The notes beneath the pieces are model-generated. The model made no database searches. It was not told where the DNA came from and was given only the letters and a program-made list of their open reading frames with translations. A DNA stretch of 64,000 nucleotides from Patiria pectinifera. Taxonomy: Eukaryota > Echinodermata > Asteroidea > Valvatida > Asterinidae. The translations under genes were made by a program, and so were the position numbers. Positions 46,383 through 57,704 of this stretch are shown here, piece after piece. The DNA lies in assembly GCA_029964075.1 (NCBI GenBank), contig CM057136.1, positions 10,230,001 through 10,294,000 on the forward strand, read 5' to 3'. Positions within the stretch are counted from its first letter, which is position 1; every line of letters starts with the position of its first letter.

Positions 46383-49300
46383 GTACATGTGTAAATCAAA
46401 ATTTTGTACATTAAAGTATATAGTCATGATAGTATGTATGTCTTTTCTATATAAAAAAGCATTGGAATTTGTATGTTTCAGCTGGTTCAGGAAATACTTT
46501 GAAAATTAGGGAGTATATTAAATTTTTATACAAAAAATCCTCATCATCTGATTGGTGGGTTGTTGATCACGTGTCATTGAATTAGCCAAAACCAATGAAT
46601 AGTACATGTAGGGGAATATTATCGCAAGGTAAATCTGGACTTTTCCATTTCACGAGGCGGAGGTGACTGGGAAAAGTCCAGATTTTACCGAGCGATAATA
46701 TTCCTCCCATTTCACAATTTAAAGCCACTCAATATTTGTTTTATATAACTGACATATAGATCTTTGTCATTTGATATATTTGTACTTTTTTTAATACAAA
46801 ACTGGAGGAAAATGTATTTCTCTCTTCCAAACCACCCTTTCGCGAAAATGTTTGAACCCAACGCTGTAGCGCTGGCTCTTTGGAACCAGCATGCACACCA
46901 GCATGCATTTGCACACAAATACTGCGTCATGATCCTAACTGTTGAATAGTATTTCCCATTCCCCATGGGCGGATAGTACTTTTTGAGCCGCGGCATGAAT
47001 GGGAGCAATAACAAATGCCACGTGATGTGAGTTCCACCAATCAAATGACAAGGATCTGTATGTCGGTTATATAATCCAAGTCAATGAATGGCCCGGCCAC
47101 ACCGCAAAAGTAAAAGTTCCATTCTACGGTAAATAGAAGTTCCATTGTACGGTTACACTATTGCCAATCAGATGACGAGGATTTATTTATGCGTTTAAAG
47201 CAATTAGGGGCCTTAGGAATGTTTCACATTCGTTCAATGGAAAGAAAACTTTCATTCAGTGGCAGATCGGCTTCGCCTCGTGGAATGGAATATTCTCTCT
47301 GTCTGAAATTATTCTTACCATTGCACTCATAAACATTCATTGAACATTTGTGAAATTATTCTTGCCATTGCATTCATATAAACATTCATTGAACATTCAT
47401 GAAATTATTCTTACCATTGCACTCATATAATGTAAAACTTTTTGGTGCATTAATGAAATTATTCCTACCATTGCACTCATGAACATTGATTATTTGTATA
47501 CCATAACATTCCTCTGTCTTTTCTGTTTAAAATGGTGTGTTCCATTTTTCTTGCAAAAAGAAAATGCCCTGATCAAGAACAAGTACATTGTATATCAAGT
47601 TTTGAGTGATCAGTGTTTTGTGCCACACCCCAAACGTCATTGTAACTGTTTCGTCCTGTTTGCAGGTTTATACTTTTGAGGAGATTCTTTGCCCTGATGG
47701 GGTCGTGCTTTCTCCTGCGGTGTATCACCATGTTCGTCACGTCGCTGTCCGTCCCCGGATCTCACCTGCAGTGCAGCGGCAAGGTGCGAACTGTTTCTTA
47801 AAGACTGAACCTACATTAATTTTATTTTCTGTTATCCAAAAAGGTATTCATTTCGGGCTTGAATCTAGACTAAAACGCGGCTGGGTCCAAAAAATGAAGG
47901 CTACATGTGGGAACAAGAGAGGGCGCTACTTGACCACGTTGAAGAGCCTCGTGGACAGGCCACACAATGTGCGCGTTCTGGTTCGCGCGCGCGTATAGGT
48001 TCGCGCGCGTAAGGGCACATTTTACGCATTTTATTCAGAATACCTGTATATACGCACAAAGCCATATCGTCTTTGCTTGGGCAACTCTTAAAGGGAATAT
48101 ACAACATTTGCAAACATCGAAAAATAAAACTACCAAGTTTTTACAAAATACCTTGCAAGGATGTTGGTAAATGACAGTCTCAAGCATCTTGTAAAATTAT
48201 GGCACCTGGTGTGAAGTCATTTTCGAGAAAATGGTATTTTTGTATACATTTCCAACGGTGGTCGGCCAACCAGCGTTGGAAAAACCTAACTATTTTTCAA
48301 TTACTGCTCCAAATTTACCATTTTTTTGTCTAAATTTTGTTTGCTATTGCTTACACGTTCATGAACGGGTGCAGGCCAGCTAGACTGGTTCCCTTGCCTT
48401 ACAATTTTCCATCATCTATAAATTGATCCATTTTATCTTTTGTGGAGTCAGGGAACCAGACTACTTGAACGTGTTTGTTTTTTGTTGGTTTTTCCAACCT
48501 TTTCGAACACAAAACTTCACAAATGTCAGTGTAGCAATATTTGATCTATTATACTAACCCCTTGAATAGTTCATTTCCGAAAATTACAGAAAAAGCCAAT
48601 GATGTACATTCCCTTTAACTCTCCCTTTCTTATCGGTGAGGTGGTACTAGTGACCCCTGTGAAAATTCTCTTACCTTTTGCTGTAGGTGTACGGAAGTTA
48701 TTGGATGAAGATGCACCGTGCGCTGGAGATCATGTGTGGACTGGGAATGAGCGTAACTGGAGTTCATACGTGCGGGGACTACATGTTTAGTGGCCACACG
48801 ATATGCTTGACCATGTTTAACTTCTTCATAACCGAATGTAAGTCATTAACAAGTGGACTTTTGGTTGGTCCAAGAGGGCCCACGTGTGCGTCCTTTTTGT
48901 AACTATCTCACTGACTGCCTGACGCACTGTCACATGTAAGTCGGGTAGTGCTTTTGTATAGGATAACCCTGTAACGCCATGAATGTGCTACATCTGGCAC
49001 ATTGTGTGCACCAGATGCATGACAAGAGTTCCAATGGATAGCCATCCTGAATTCATTGACTGACTGACTGACTGATTGACTGACTCCCCCTTAGACTGGT
49101 TGTTGGCTTTTGAAGAGAGCTGGGCAGTGCTGTCGAGCGCAAAGTGAGTCCCCCGCGCAAGTTTAAACTTGCGCGCGCAGGTTTAACCCTGCGCGCACGC
49201 AAGTTTAAACTTGCGCGCGCATTCATTTCCTTGCTACAAATTGCGCACGCAAGTTAAACTTGCGCACTGCATAGATTTTCCTGGCCACGCATACAGAGCC

Positions 49301-51088
49301 GCTAAACTATTTTTTCCCCCGGGTATACTCATGCAGATATGTAACATTATTTTTAAAGCAGATTTTTTCTCCGATTTAATAGCATCACTGAGCTTCGGGA
49401 GACAATGCCTTAATGCCTTTTTTTGAAACATTTTATTAAATTCATAAATAAATCATTTTCAAATTTATTTACTTTTTAAAATAATTACCATTTTATATGC
49501 ATAGCGTTTTTAAGTTGTAAACATTTTTTAATATGAATAATTGAGCCTGCAATAAAAAATATTTGTTAAAGTAATAAATTTAATTAATTAATTAAATTAG
49601 TAATGCATTCAATTTTTTTTTTAATTATGCATTTTTGAAGTGTACACAGCGCTCGAAATGTTATGCAAGTATTTCTAAAAACAATATGAATTATTGTACC
49701 GTCCAATTTATTAATTGTTAAATTAATTAGTATTTTTTTAAGAATAAGTACTTTTTTAATTGTAGAATACATAAGCATTTTAAAAATAATGTAAATGATT
49801 ACTATATTAAAATGTCGAAACTTGAATTGAAGGGATCATAATCATTCTTTTTACGTTAACAGCGGGTTACACCTAGGAAATTATGATTTATTTACATTCA
49901 AGAATATAAATACAATGCCAATTAGGTTTACAAAGCAAAAAAACTTGAAGCTGGTCTCCATTATTGAACAACTTCAGTACATCTTCCAAGCAATCGCCGC
50001 TAGTGTGCTTAAGTTGATTGCTTGCCCGGTCCCCTCCCCGCCCCGCCCCCACGTACCCTTAAACAACTTCTCTGATAAGCACTGCTAAATCTCAATGTTT
50101 CTTTTCATTGACGCTAATTGAATTCCCCTTTTTAATTATTTTTTTATTCATTCATTTATTCCATTATTTCTCCATGTACTCGTGTTTTGAAAAAAAAAAT
50201 CCTCATCAATGAAAATCCCGCCCGCAAAAGAAGGTTGCGATCGCCTTTGCGCAAGTTTAAACTTGCGCACGCAAATTAAAATGGCGCGGTGCAATTTGCG
50301 TGCTTCAGGAGTCCCTCGCGCAAGTTTAAACTTGTGCGCGCAAGTTTAAACTTGCGTGGGGGACTCAAATTGCGCTCGACAGTGCTATCATACAGTATTA
50401 CTCCATAACGCTGTGAATGGTCTAAAATGTATGACAAGACTTCCAATGAACAGTCATTCTGAATCGCTTGAAAATAGTTGTGTGTGCAGTGGGACCAGCT
50501 TTACTCCAACGAAACTGAAAATAAAAGCCTTTTTTTAAGAGGGTTGCAGATGCTGGGTACATGTATAAGGGGGGCGGGGGGGGGGGGGGGGGAAGGAAGG
50601 AAACAAAGAAAGAAAGAAAAAATAAGTAGGTTTTTTGGTCAAAATTAAAATTTTATTGGCACAGGGAAAGCAAAACTACAACAATATATTCTGTCAAGGA
50701 CTGTAATGTTTCAACATTGCCTCATTTTTTTTAAAATCCTGACCCTACAGACACCCCGCGCAGGATGACCCTCCTCCACACTGCCTCCTGGGTCCTGAAC
50801 CTCTTTGGGGCTTTCTTTGTCCTGGCCGCCCACGAGCACTACTCCATCGACGTGGTCATCGCCTTCTGCTTCACGTCCCGGCTATTCCTGTACTACCACA
50901 CTTTGGCCAACACGCGGGCCCTCCATGCCCAGCGGGACCGGCGTGCTCGGGTCTGGTTCCCAATGTTCTCCTACTTTGAGGCTGAGGTGGACGATGTGGT
51001 GCCCAACGTGTTTGAGTGGCCATTCTGCCTTCCCAGCTTTCGGACGTTGATACCTTGGAGGGCCAGGAAGAAGGCAGTCGAGGACTGA
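45666..51088 (+). CDS. SAMD8: Sphingomyelin synthase-related protein 1 (SAMD8), 5' partial
   Basis: A multi-pass membrane enzyme of the sphingomyelin synthase family. The mammalian member makes ceramide phosphoethanolamine in the ER. Exons: about 45666-46382, 47666-47783, 48687-48837, 50751-51088, all in phase. Seen here: an N-terminal SAM domain ([16 protein letters not shown] through [12 protein letters not shown]), an acidic linker, first transmembrane segment, the [18 protein letters not shown] loop, and further hydrophobic helices. Both catalytic motifs are present: [12 protein letters not shown] (with two His) and HEHYSIDV (His and Asp). The C-terminus has HTLANTRA and a basic tail ending AVED. 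No ATG precedes the SAM domain in frame, so an upstream coding exon is missing from this model. The linker is longer than in human SAMD8. Confidence 0.95.
46540..47065. mobile_element. Dispersed fold-back repeat (GGAGGAATATTATCGC family), copy 2
   Basis: Located in SAMD8 intron 1. The hairpin TATTATCGC..GGTAAATCTGGACTTTTCC and its complement at 46600-46715 is better preserved than in the 32825 copy. Confidence 0.82.
47306..47490. repeat. ~57-base tandem repeat in SAMD8 intron 1
   Basis: Four diverged units of GAAATTATTCTTACCATTGC followed by ACTCAT..AAACATTCATTGAAC. Confidence 0.85.
47666..47783 (+). CDS. SAMD8: SAMD8 exon: third membrane segment
   Basis: Encodes (R)[14 protein letters not shown] through [11 protein letters not shown], aligning with human LLRRLCSLMG to VPGQHLQCTGK. 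Acceptor TTTGCAG, donor AAG|GTGCGA. Confidence 0.95.
48088..48618. mobile_element. Palindrome-centred TTAA MITE, copy 5
   Basis: Full length: TTAAAGGGAATATACAACAT to ACATTCCCTTTAA. It lies in the SAMD8 intron just before the first catalytic exon. The palindrome is changed on one arm only (GGTGG against CCAGC). Confidence 0.9.
48687..48837 (+). CDS. SAMD8: SAMD8 exon: first catalytic motif
   Basis: Encodes [16 protein letters not shown] through [10 protein letters not shown] plus one base. Contains [14 protein letters not shown] with the conserved catalytic His. Acceptor GCTGTAG, donor T|GTAAGT. Confidence 0.96.
48935..49075. repeat. Dispersed repeat (GGGCAGTGCTATCATA family), copy 2
   Basis: Shares TATAGGATAACCC, GCTACATCTGGC and AGCCATCCTGAATTCATTGA with the 31503 copy. 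It ends in a short (GACT) tract at 49057-49084. Confidence 0.75.
49110..50545. repeat. Dispersed repeat copy 3, split by an inserted element
   Basis: 49110-49131 (GAGAGCTGGGCAGTGCT) and 50380-50545 (CAGTGCTATCATACAGTATT and onward) join into the sequence seen intact at 31503. The element 49132-50379 lies between. Confidence 0.8.
49132..50379. mobile_element. 1.25 kb inverted-repeat element with GTTTAAAC palindromes
   Basis: Ends GTCGAGCGCAAAGTGAGTCC and GGACTCAAATTGCGCTCGA are inverted, flanked by the direct repeat CAGTGCT. Both arms carry several copies of the palindrome GCGCAAGTTTAAACTTGCGC. The interior is AT-rich and shows no protein. Located in the last SAMD8 intron. The 7-8 base target duplication would suit hAT-like or P-like elements. 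Confidence 0.88.
50751..51088 (+). CDS. SAMD8: SAMD8 last exon: second catalytic motif
   Basis: Encodes (Y)[16 protein letters not shown] through the stop. Contains [14 protein letters not shown] with catalytic His-Asp, [13 protein letters not shown] and [13 protein letters not shown], as in human SAMD8. Acceptor CCTACAG. Strongly GC-rich relative to its flanks. Confidence 0.96.
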
Positions 51089-51124
51089 AGCTTGTTTACC
51101 AACCCAAACAGCTGGGGTTTTTAA

Positions 51125-51900
51125 AAGTCCTCACCTTACAGGTCGTCCCAAGTCCTCATAGGTCCTGACAAGTCCTCACAAATGTTTACAAGTCCATCAC
51201 AAGACTTCAAAATGCCTCATAAGCCTTCACAATTCTGTCACAATCTTCACAAGACCACACAAGTCCTCAAATGTCCTCACAAGTCCATCACAAGACTTCA
51301 CAAGTCCTCACAAGTCCTCACATGTCAATTTCATCACAAGTCCGCACAATTCATCAGATGTCCTCATGGATACTCTAAGAAGCTTTCACAAGTCCTCACA
51401 AGTCCCCCATCCCTTAAGTCCTCACAAGTTCCCACACCCCCTTCACACTCCATCACAAATCTTCAAAAGTCCCTACAAGTCCTACCGAGGCCTCATAAGT
51501 CCTCACAAGTCCACACAGACCCTCACAAGTCTTCACAAGTCCATCACAAGTCCTCACAATTCCCCACAGGTCCTCACAAGCTTTCACCAGTCTTCACAAA
51601 TCCTCACAATTTCTCACAAGTCCCAAAAGTTCCTTACATGTCTTCACAGGCCCATCACTATAGTCCTTATAAGTCCCAACAGGTCCTCACAAGTCTTCAC
51701 AAGTCCTCACAAGTCTTCACAAATCCACACAGGTCATCACAAGCCTTCACAAGTCCTAACAAGTCTTCAAAAGTTCTCACAAGTCTCCACAGGTCCCCAC
51801 AAGTCCTCACAATATCTCCAAAGACCTCATACGTCCTAACAAGTCCTTACAGGTCCATCACACATCCTTACAAGTCCTCACAAGTCCTCACAAGCTAAAC
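51125..51900. repeat. ~10-base CCTCACAAGT minisatellite
   Basis: More than 60 degenerate units of AAGTCCTCAC and variants (AAGTCTTCAC, AAGTCCATCAC), starting about 40 bases after the SAMD8 stop codon. It is therefore probably in the transcript's 3' UTR. The unit has no stop codon in any plus-strand frame, which explains long open frames here. Confidence 0.93.
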
Positions 51901-52339
51901 ATAATGCAAACACAAGTTATGTAAATGAACTGCAACATGGGCATCAATTGCTCACTGAAAAATGTGACTTCATGCTTAATCAAAAACATTTCCAAAAAAA
52001 AATTGTTAATTGTTAAAATGTTAATTTTTATAACAGATTGCATTAAATTTGAAGTACTAAAAACCTTTATATTTATAAGGTTTGTTTAGAATATTGTGCA
52101 TGAGTATGATTACGTGTTTGAGTACGAGTAACTATAATAGTTATTATTTTACAGAACATTATCCCTAATGTTTTTCCTACTATTATCAATGCCATAAATT
52201 AAACTAACCCTTCAGTACATACCAAATATGAGACCAGTGCTAATAATTAAATAAGTGTTTGTTGTGTGCTATCTTAGGTAATTAACCCTCCCGCCATTTT
52301 AAGCAGTCCCAGACGGTCAAAATTCCCATCCACTTCCCC
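51901..52339. other. AT-rich SAMD8 3' flank
   Basis: No clear feature. TTAACCCTCCCGCC at about 52281 resembles a piggyBac-type left end, but no right end was found. Confidence 0.4.
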
Positions 52340-52600
52340 TACTACACTTTTAACAAAGGCTAGTCACCAGCAGTCATCAGATCATATGTCAATCCAAGCA
52401 CCGTGATTAGTCAAACTGGGTCAACAGGCAAAGCAGGCAAGTTGTGGTCAAAGCTGTGTTATCACTCACCCGGAGTCAAAACATAGCTGTATCCAGTTAC
52501 TTAAACAGTCCCAGCCAGTCAATCCTGCTTTATGTAGGCTGGGAATTCTTAACTGTTGAAAACACTCACTTGTTTGGTTTTGACTGAAAGGACAACCTAG
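52340..52600. repeat. Dispersed repeat (CATAAAGCAGGATTGACTGG family), copy 3, inverted
   Basis: The reverse complement of the 45333 copy: GCAAAGCAGGCAAGTTGTGG, CACCCGGAGTCAAA and CCAGTCAATCCTGCTTTATG. Confidence 0.78.
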
Positions 52601-52624
52601 AATGTATGTTTGCATAGGAGGGTC

Positions 52625-53194
52625 TTAAAGATGTATTGTCCATTTTTTTTAAAGTTTCACCCCGAAAAATATTCCATGTGTACAATGTACATGTGTATTT
52701 TTTTTAAGTTGTTTTTTTTAGAGCAGAACAAAAGTTCTTCTCTGTTGAGTGTGACATCGATTGAAAAAAAATTGGCCCATGTTTGTATCAATTTGCATCG
52801 ATGGTCCGATTATGTACCATCGTTTGTAAAGAAAGATACTTTTTTTAAATACTGCCCCAAATTTTACCAAATATATAGTTCGTCAAGATTTTGTTTGACA
52901 TGTGTAACACGTCTGTGAATGGGTGCAAGCCAAGTCTGATTCCCTGACCTACAATTCCCATCGTCTGTAAATTGCTCCTTTTCGTCTGAAGAAGGGTCAG
53001 GGAGCCAGGCTATAGTACAAGAACAGCATTTTTTTTCTCGGTTTTTCCAGCATCTATGAATACAAAACTTTAAACAGGTCAGTGTGACAATATTTGCTAT
53101 AATAAAATACATGTACATGTACATTGTACTAACTCCCAAATGCATTCCATTTCTGAAAATTATAGCCAAAGCAAATGTTGTAGATCGCCTTTAA
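52625..53194. mobile_element. Palindrome-centred TTAA MITE, copy 6 (decayed)
   Basis: A left TTAAAG end and right GCCTTTAA end survive. The middle aligns to the family (CCAAATTTTACC.., GGTCAGGGAGCCAGGCTA, AAAACTTTAAACAGGTCAGTGTGACAATATTTGC), but the palindrome is largely lost. Confidence 0.78.
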
Positions 53195-53543
53195 GTAGCA
53201 GTTTACGTGTAATGTAAGGCCAAGTTATGCCATTGATTATTTTGGCAAGGTATGTCCGAGAAAAAGATGTAAAGGTCGAAAGGGGTGTAAACATTCTTGG
53301 GGACATGGTAGAGGGGAGAATTAAAATAGTCTTCTGACACCATTGGAATGTTGGGAGGAAGGGTGATGATTGAAACTTAATGGGGCCCACAAAAGGGGTT
53401 TGGACGGAGAGGAAATGTGATTTTGGATAATCGGGTGATATACGTGAAGGGTGCTCTATACATGTATACTCAAACTTAAATTGTAAACGGTAAGTATTTT
53501 TGGGTGTCTGGTATACTTTGGGGGTTGATGTTCTTATTGAAGG
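53195..53543. other. Intergenic, no feature recognised
   Basis: No exon or repeat recognised. Confidence 0.4.
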
Positions 53544-53620
53544 GTGCATACCTATGTTCCCCAATACCGATGTTCCCCAACCCTGACCCTAAGGAATTTT
53601 TGGGAACATCGGTATCTGTC
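53544..53620. repeat. Short inverted repeat of GTTCCCCAATACC words
   Basis: CCTATGTTCCCCAATACCGA, then CCCTGACCCTAAGGA, then GGGAACATCGGTAT in inverse orientation. A shorter version of the 54636 element. Confidence 0.8.
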
Positions 53621-54635
53621 AACGGATCACAAGAGGGTAAGTGTTCTTTCAGCAAATGTAACCAAATCACATAAGGATGCATGTGAATTGTTTTCGTTTT
53701 GCTAATAGAACGCACACCTTTTTGTGATCCGTGGACAGATTTTTAAAACGGTGGTTGTGTTTAAAATTCCGTAACTTGAAGAGTATAAAAGTGATTTGAA
53801 TGATTCTTATACTAAAAGAAAGCTTATGAATTGGGCTTTCATATCCTAGATTTGAAAGAACTACACGCAGAACTTCACTAAAACAATGGTCCCGACATTT
53901 GGGCTTCGGTCTTTTTTGACTCGCCCTGTATTTTTTTGTAAAGGTGCTGCTTTTAAAATTGCCAGAAGTGGGTGTTATTTATTTAGTTTCGGTATACATA
54001 CTCTGATCACCAAGCAGTTGCAGAAAAAGATATAACTTAAAGAATTACTAATTAGCTTAGGTAATGAGGCCCTTTTTTTACGAGAAAAAAAAAGATTTAC
54101 CCGGGCACTGCATGCCAAAAGTTGCTGAGATCTGTGTGAAGTTGTTAATTGATACATATATATAAGCATACATAATTTATTACGTACATATTTTTATATA
54201 ATTGACATTGTACATAAAAAAATAATACCGCAAAACATTTTGAAGATATTGGTAGTAATTTCAGCGCATGAATGTAAACGTAGGTTTTGTTTTTGTGTTT
54301 TTATTATTGTTGTAAAACACTCCAGTTTGTGCATTTTAAAACGTGTTTTAGTTGATCGATAATGGAGCTTATAAAAAAATTGGAAGAACAAATTTTAGTT
54401 ACACATGAAAATGTTAACAGATTTACCAAAGCGTTTATACATTGTAGGATGATTGCGTATGATGAAACCAAATGACATGTATTTGCTAATACAAGTTCCA
54501 AATTTGGAAAGCATATTTTTTTAAAATGTGTTGTGCAGTTGTTTGAAATTGGAGTTATAAAAAATCTGAACTTACTGACCTAATTGCATAACAGTGTGTC
54601 TGCTAAACTTATTTTTTTTTCGGTGCTATTTTTTT
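53621..54635. other. Intergenic AT-rich sequence, no feature recognised
   Basis: No supported gene. Short frames only. Confidence 0.4.
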
Positions 54636-54805
54636 GGGTTCATACCTATGTTCCCCAATACCTATGTTCCCCAATACCGATGTTCCCCGAAACCTTTACC
54701 CTAAACCTAACCCTATTAAACCCTTACTCAACCCTACCCCTAATCCTAAGGATTTCGGGAACATCGGTATTGGGGAACATAGGTATTGGGGAACATCGGG
54801 TAGAC
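54636..54805. repeat. Inverted tandem arms flanking a telomere-like CCCTAA core
   Basis: The left arm is three 15-base units TATGTTCCCCAATACC/G. The centre is degenerate CCCTAA/CCTAAC sequence (about 54693-54750). The right arm has three inverse units (GGGAACATCGGTATT). Arms and core together could form a cruciform. Confidence 0.88.
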
Positions 54806-55024
54806 CCCCTATTTTTTGTGTGCAAAGCATTTTTTTTTTTTATAAGGAAGTATTTTGTTGACTGTTGACTATTTTGTATATTCAACAATCAGATAATATT
54901 GTTGTAATCATTTAATTACAATTCTTAAATGCAGTGTTGGGCCTTCGATAGTTTGGCAACCCGTGGTTGGCAAAATGTGCCAACTACGCGTCGGCGATTG
55001 AAAGGTCTATCCGGTTCCTTAGTG

Positions 55025-55032
55025 TGACGTCA
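55025..55032. promoter_or_regulatory. Perfect CRE-like TGACGTCA
   Basis: A palindromic cAMP-response-element consensus in a GC-richer stretch (54960-55135). No transcript start or gene is recognised next to it, so a regulatory role is unproven. Confidence 0.25.
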
Positions 55033-55137
55033 CTTCAGTTTAAACCACGCCCGCTGCACACAAAGTGACAGAGAACTTAAATGCTCTGCCCGTCGTCGTC
55101 AGGAGACTCCACGAAATCAACCTCGTCCCCGGTGCAT

Positions 55138-55605
55138 GGGCGTCAATCCTGGGGGGGGGGGGGACATGTCCCCCCCCCCCCCACACTTTTTGAAGGATGG
55201 GGGACACAATATCAAATGTCCCCCCCCCCGGATTTTTGAACTCGTGAGAGCCCTATTATGTATACTACGATGTATTTTTTGCTAAGAAAATCGGTTAAAG
55301 TGGTCAGAAATTGCCTCGGATCGCACCACAGAGCATTAAGAATCCAAAAATTTTCGCCTTAAGCGGGCCCCGAACACCACGCCTTTAGCTGAAAATAAAC
55401 TTCGAAAATGATGTTTAAATTATTATCTTTTGCTAAGAACATATTGGTTAAAGTAGTCAGAAATTGCCTCAGATCACACCACAGAGCATCTACAATCCGA
55501 ACCCCACGCCGTAAGGGCTTCACGCTTCGCGCTCGCATTAGTTCTGATCAAGGTATGTCCCCCCCCCCCTTTTGAGAAGCGATTGACGCCCCTAGTGCCC
55601 CGGTG
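55138..55605. mobile_element. GGGCGTCAATC-family MITE, copy 2
   Basis: Starts ATGGGCGTCAATCCT and ends AGCGATTGACGCCCCTA. It includes facing G- and C-runs near the left end and two internal copies of TTAAAGT.GTCAGAAATTGCC. Uninterrupted counterpart of the 37828 copy. Confidence 0.85.
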
Positions 55606-56260
55606 CTTACTTTATTTCCAACCTCGTTTCCAATAGTAAGCCCTGGATAGGAAACTTTTTTCCTGTATTCTGATTCGATATCGCAATTTGCTAATAATGG
55701 ATTTATATCGTGCAGTTGGTGGTGTTATTTCCAACGTGCATTTACGTGTCAGTTTCACGATTATTGTAATTATAACGTCCACCGCCTTTTCAATAATACT
55801 CCTTTTCTTTCCAGTTTGCTCTTATAAATATGAAATGTGATACTGCATATTGGCGTGCCAGATTGTAACATTTTAACTTCCAAAAAAAATTGCGTTTTTA
55901 CAACTCACGGCGCGACGAATTGATGCTGTTTTTACCCCAGACACAGCGTACAAACACAAACGCTAATTGTAACGCACATGCAGGCACCAGACTATTCCTC
56001 ATTTGCAAACGTGTTCAAAAAATCTCGCACATTCATGATCCAATATACCAGGGTGAGAGAGCAGGTAGTGGTGGGCGCGTACTGCTCGACACCCTGGGGA
56101 CGAGGTTGCCACGAAAAATGGACACTTCCGAATTCCTGCTTGTCAATCAACCAGAGCTCGTCGACCAATTAGATCACGATTTTCGGTCACGTGCCCGCGG
56201 TACCACGGTTGAACTCGGTTACACGCAAGCACCGAATGAGAAATGTACACAAACCAAAGT
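55606..56260. other. Intergenic, no gene recognised
   Basis: A 150-codon plus-strand frame (55890-56342) lacks an ATG near its start and any recognisable domain. Confidence 0.4.
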
Positions 56261-56323
56261 GGGCGGGGCTAATGACAACTTGGCTCCCGATTGGTCGAGA
56301 GGCAGAATAACTGTCTATATAAT
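56261..56323 (+). promoter_or_regulatory. Promoter-like cluster: GC box, inverted CCAAT, TATA
   Basis: GGGCGGGG (56261-56268), ATTGG (56290-56294) and TATATAAT (56316-56323) are spaced as in a TATA promoter, predicting a start near 56350. No gene was recognised downstream, so this may be coincidence or part of an old transposon. Confidence 0.25.
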
Positions 56324-57057
56324 AGACACGCGTGAATTATAAGGCGGGGTCGGAAATCATTGGCTTTGTCTGGCTGGGATAGAGGAATTTCAAATTGACA
56401 AATTGGCCGAGGCACTGAGCTGTCTTGTTGAGAGGATAAACGAATAAAGGTCCTCAATTCATACAATGGGTTAATTAGCATGGCGTGCCTCGTTTTCAAT
56501 GTTAATTTGAAATTCCCCTATAGGCATAAGTAAACATTTTGTGCATTTATTGTTACTCAATTAAAATAACAAAAGAACGGCTCTAAGATACCGGCAACGC
56601 ACCAGGTGTATATCGACCACGGGAATTTTCATTCGAATTAAAGTAATTAGCTTAGGCCCTGCGGCAGATTTGTTTTCTTGTCAATCCGAGAGCCGAGAGG
56701 GATGGATTGACTTCAAAAGCAATTTCATCAGACGATAAAACTAGCATTTTAATGGCTGCAAACCATAGAAAACGAGACGGGATTCATGCAGATGAAAGAA
56801 CGTAAAAAACATTTCGAGTTTGGACAATTTTTACTCATGCCGAATGGTTAGTAACTCGCATATCGAAGGTTTAATTCTGTGCATAAATGCATGGTAAATG
56901 TGTAGTCTATGTGGACTCCATGGCATAAAGTTATAAAGTAAATATTCTGCTAATGTACAATTTGAAATATAAACTGGAAATTGTTTTGCTAAAAAAAAAA
57001 ACCCGCCAAGTACGATGATTGCCATGTTTGCTCGGTGCACTTATAGATACAGCTAAC

Positions 57058-57704
57058 TTAAAGGGGCATTTACGGCCCTAAATCCCCGCAAATAAAATGT
57101 TTGGATTGTTTACTTATAGGCCTACCATTTCAAAGGTCTGGTTGAAAGGAAACAAACTTAATGTCTCACCTTTCCCTAGAAAAGACGAAAAACAGTTGTT
57201 TAAATCGTGCGCGGACATTTTGTGGCATGCATATTCGTATTTCAAGTCGTGTCTATATATATCGTGTTTGTGTGATACATGATAAGCACAGCAACAATAC
57301 TGTTGTTTCTAGCACGTCCGCAGAATGCAAACCAACGTGTAGCTGATGGACTCACAACTAGTATCAACAGCTCGATTTTTCGGGGACTGTTGATTCTAGC
57401 ACGTCCGCAGAATGCGAACCAAAGTGTGGCTGGACTCACAACTGGACAATCAACAGCTCGATTTATATTGTGACTACTGAGGAGTAACCTAGTAGTATGA
57501 TTTTTTTCCATACAAGTGTGTACAACACATGTAGTATCTGTGGTAATTAGTACTTGACCCCCAAACAGCCCTTTGGGGGTTATAAAGGATGAATGCGTGG
57601 ACGTTTTCATTCTACTTTTACATGCTCTCTCATTTAACATCATTTCGTTTAAAACGCGTTTTCTAGCCCAATTGGCTGCATTCCAGGCCGTAATATCCCT
57701 TTAA
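57058..57704. mobile_element. TTAA MITE (AGGGGCATTTACGGCC family), copy 1
   Basis: TTAAAGGGGCATTTACGGCC at the left and GGCCGTAATATCCCTTTAA at the right. The duplicated host segment at 58745 shows the empty site with a single TTAA. It contains an internal direct duplication of TAGCACGTCCGCAGAATGC (57310 and 57397). Confidence 0.87.

Noticed and set aside
51182-51898. 238-codon Ser/His/Lys-rich frame beginning ATG
   Set aside because: The CCTCACAAGT repeat has no stop codon in any plus-strand frame, so a long open frame is expected without coding.
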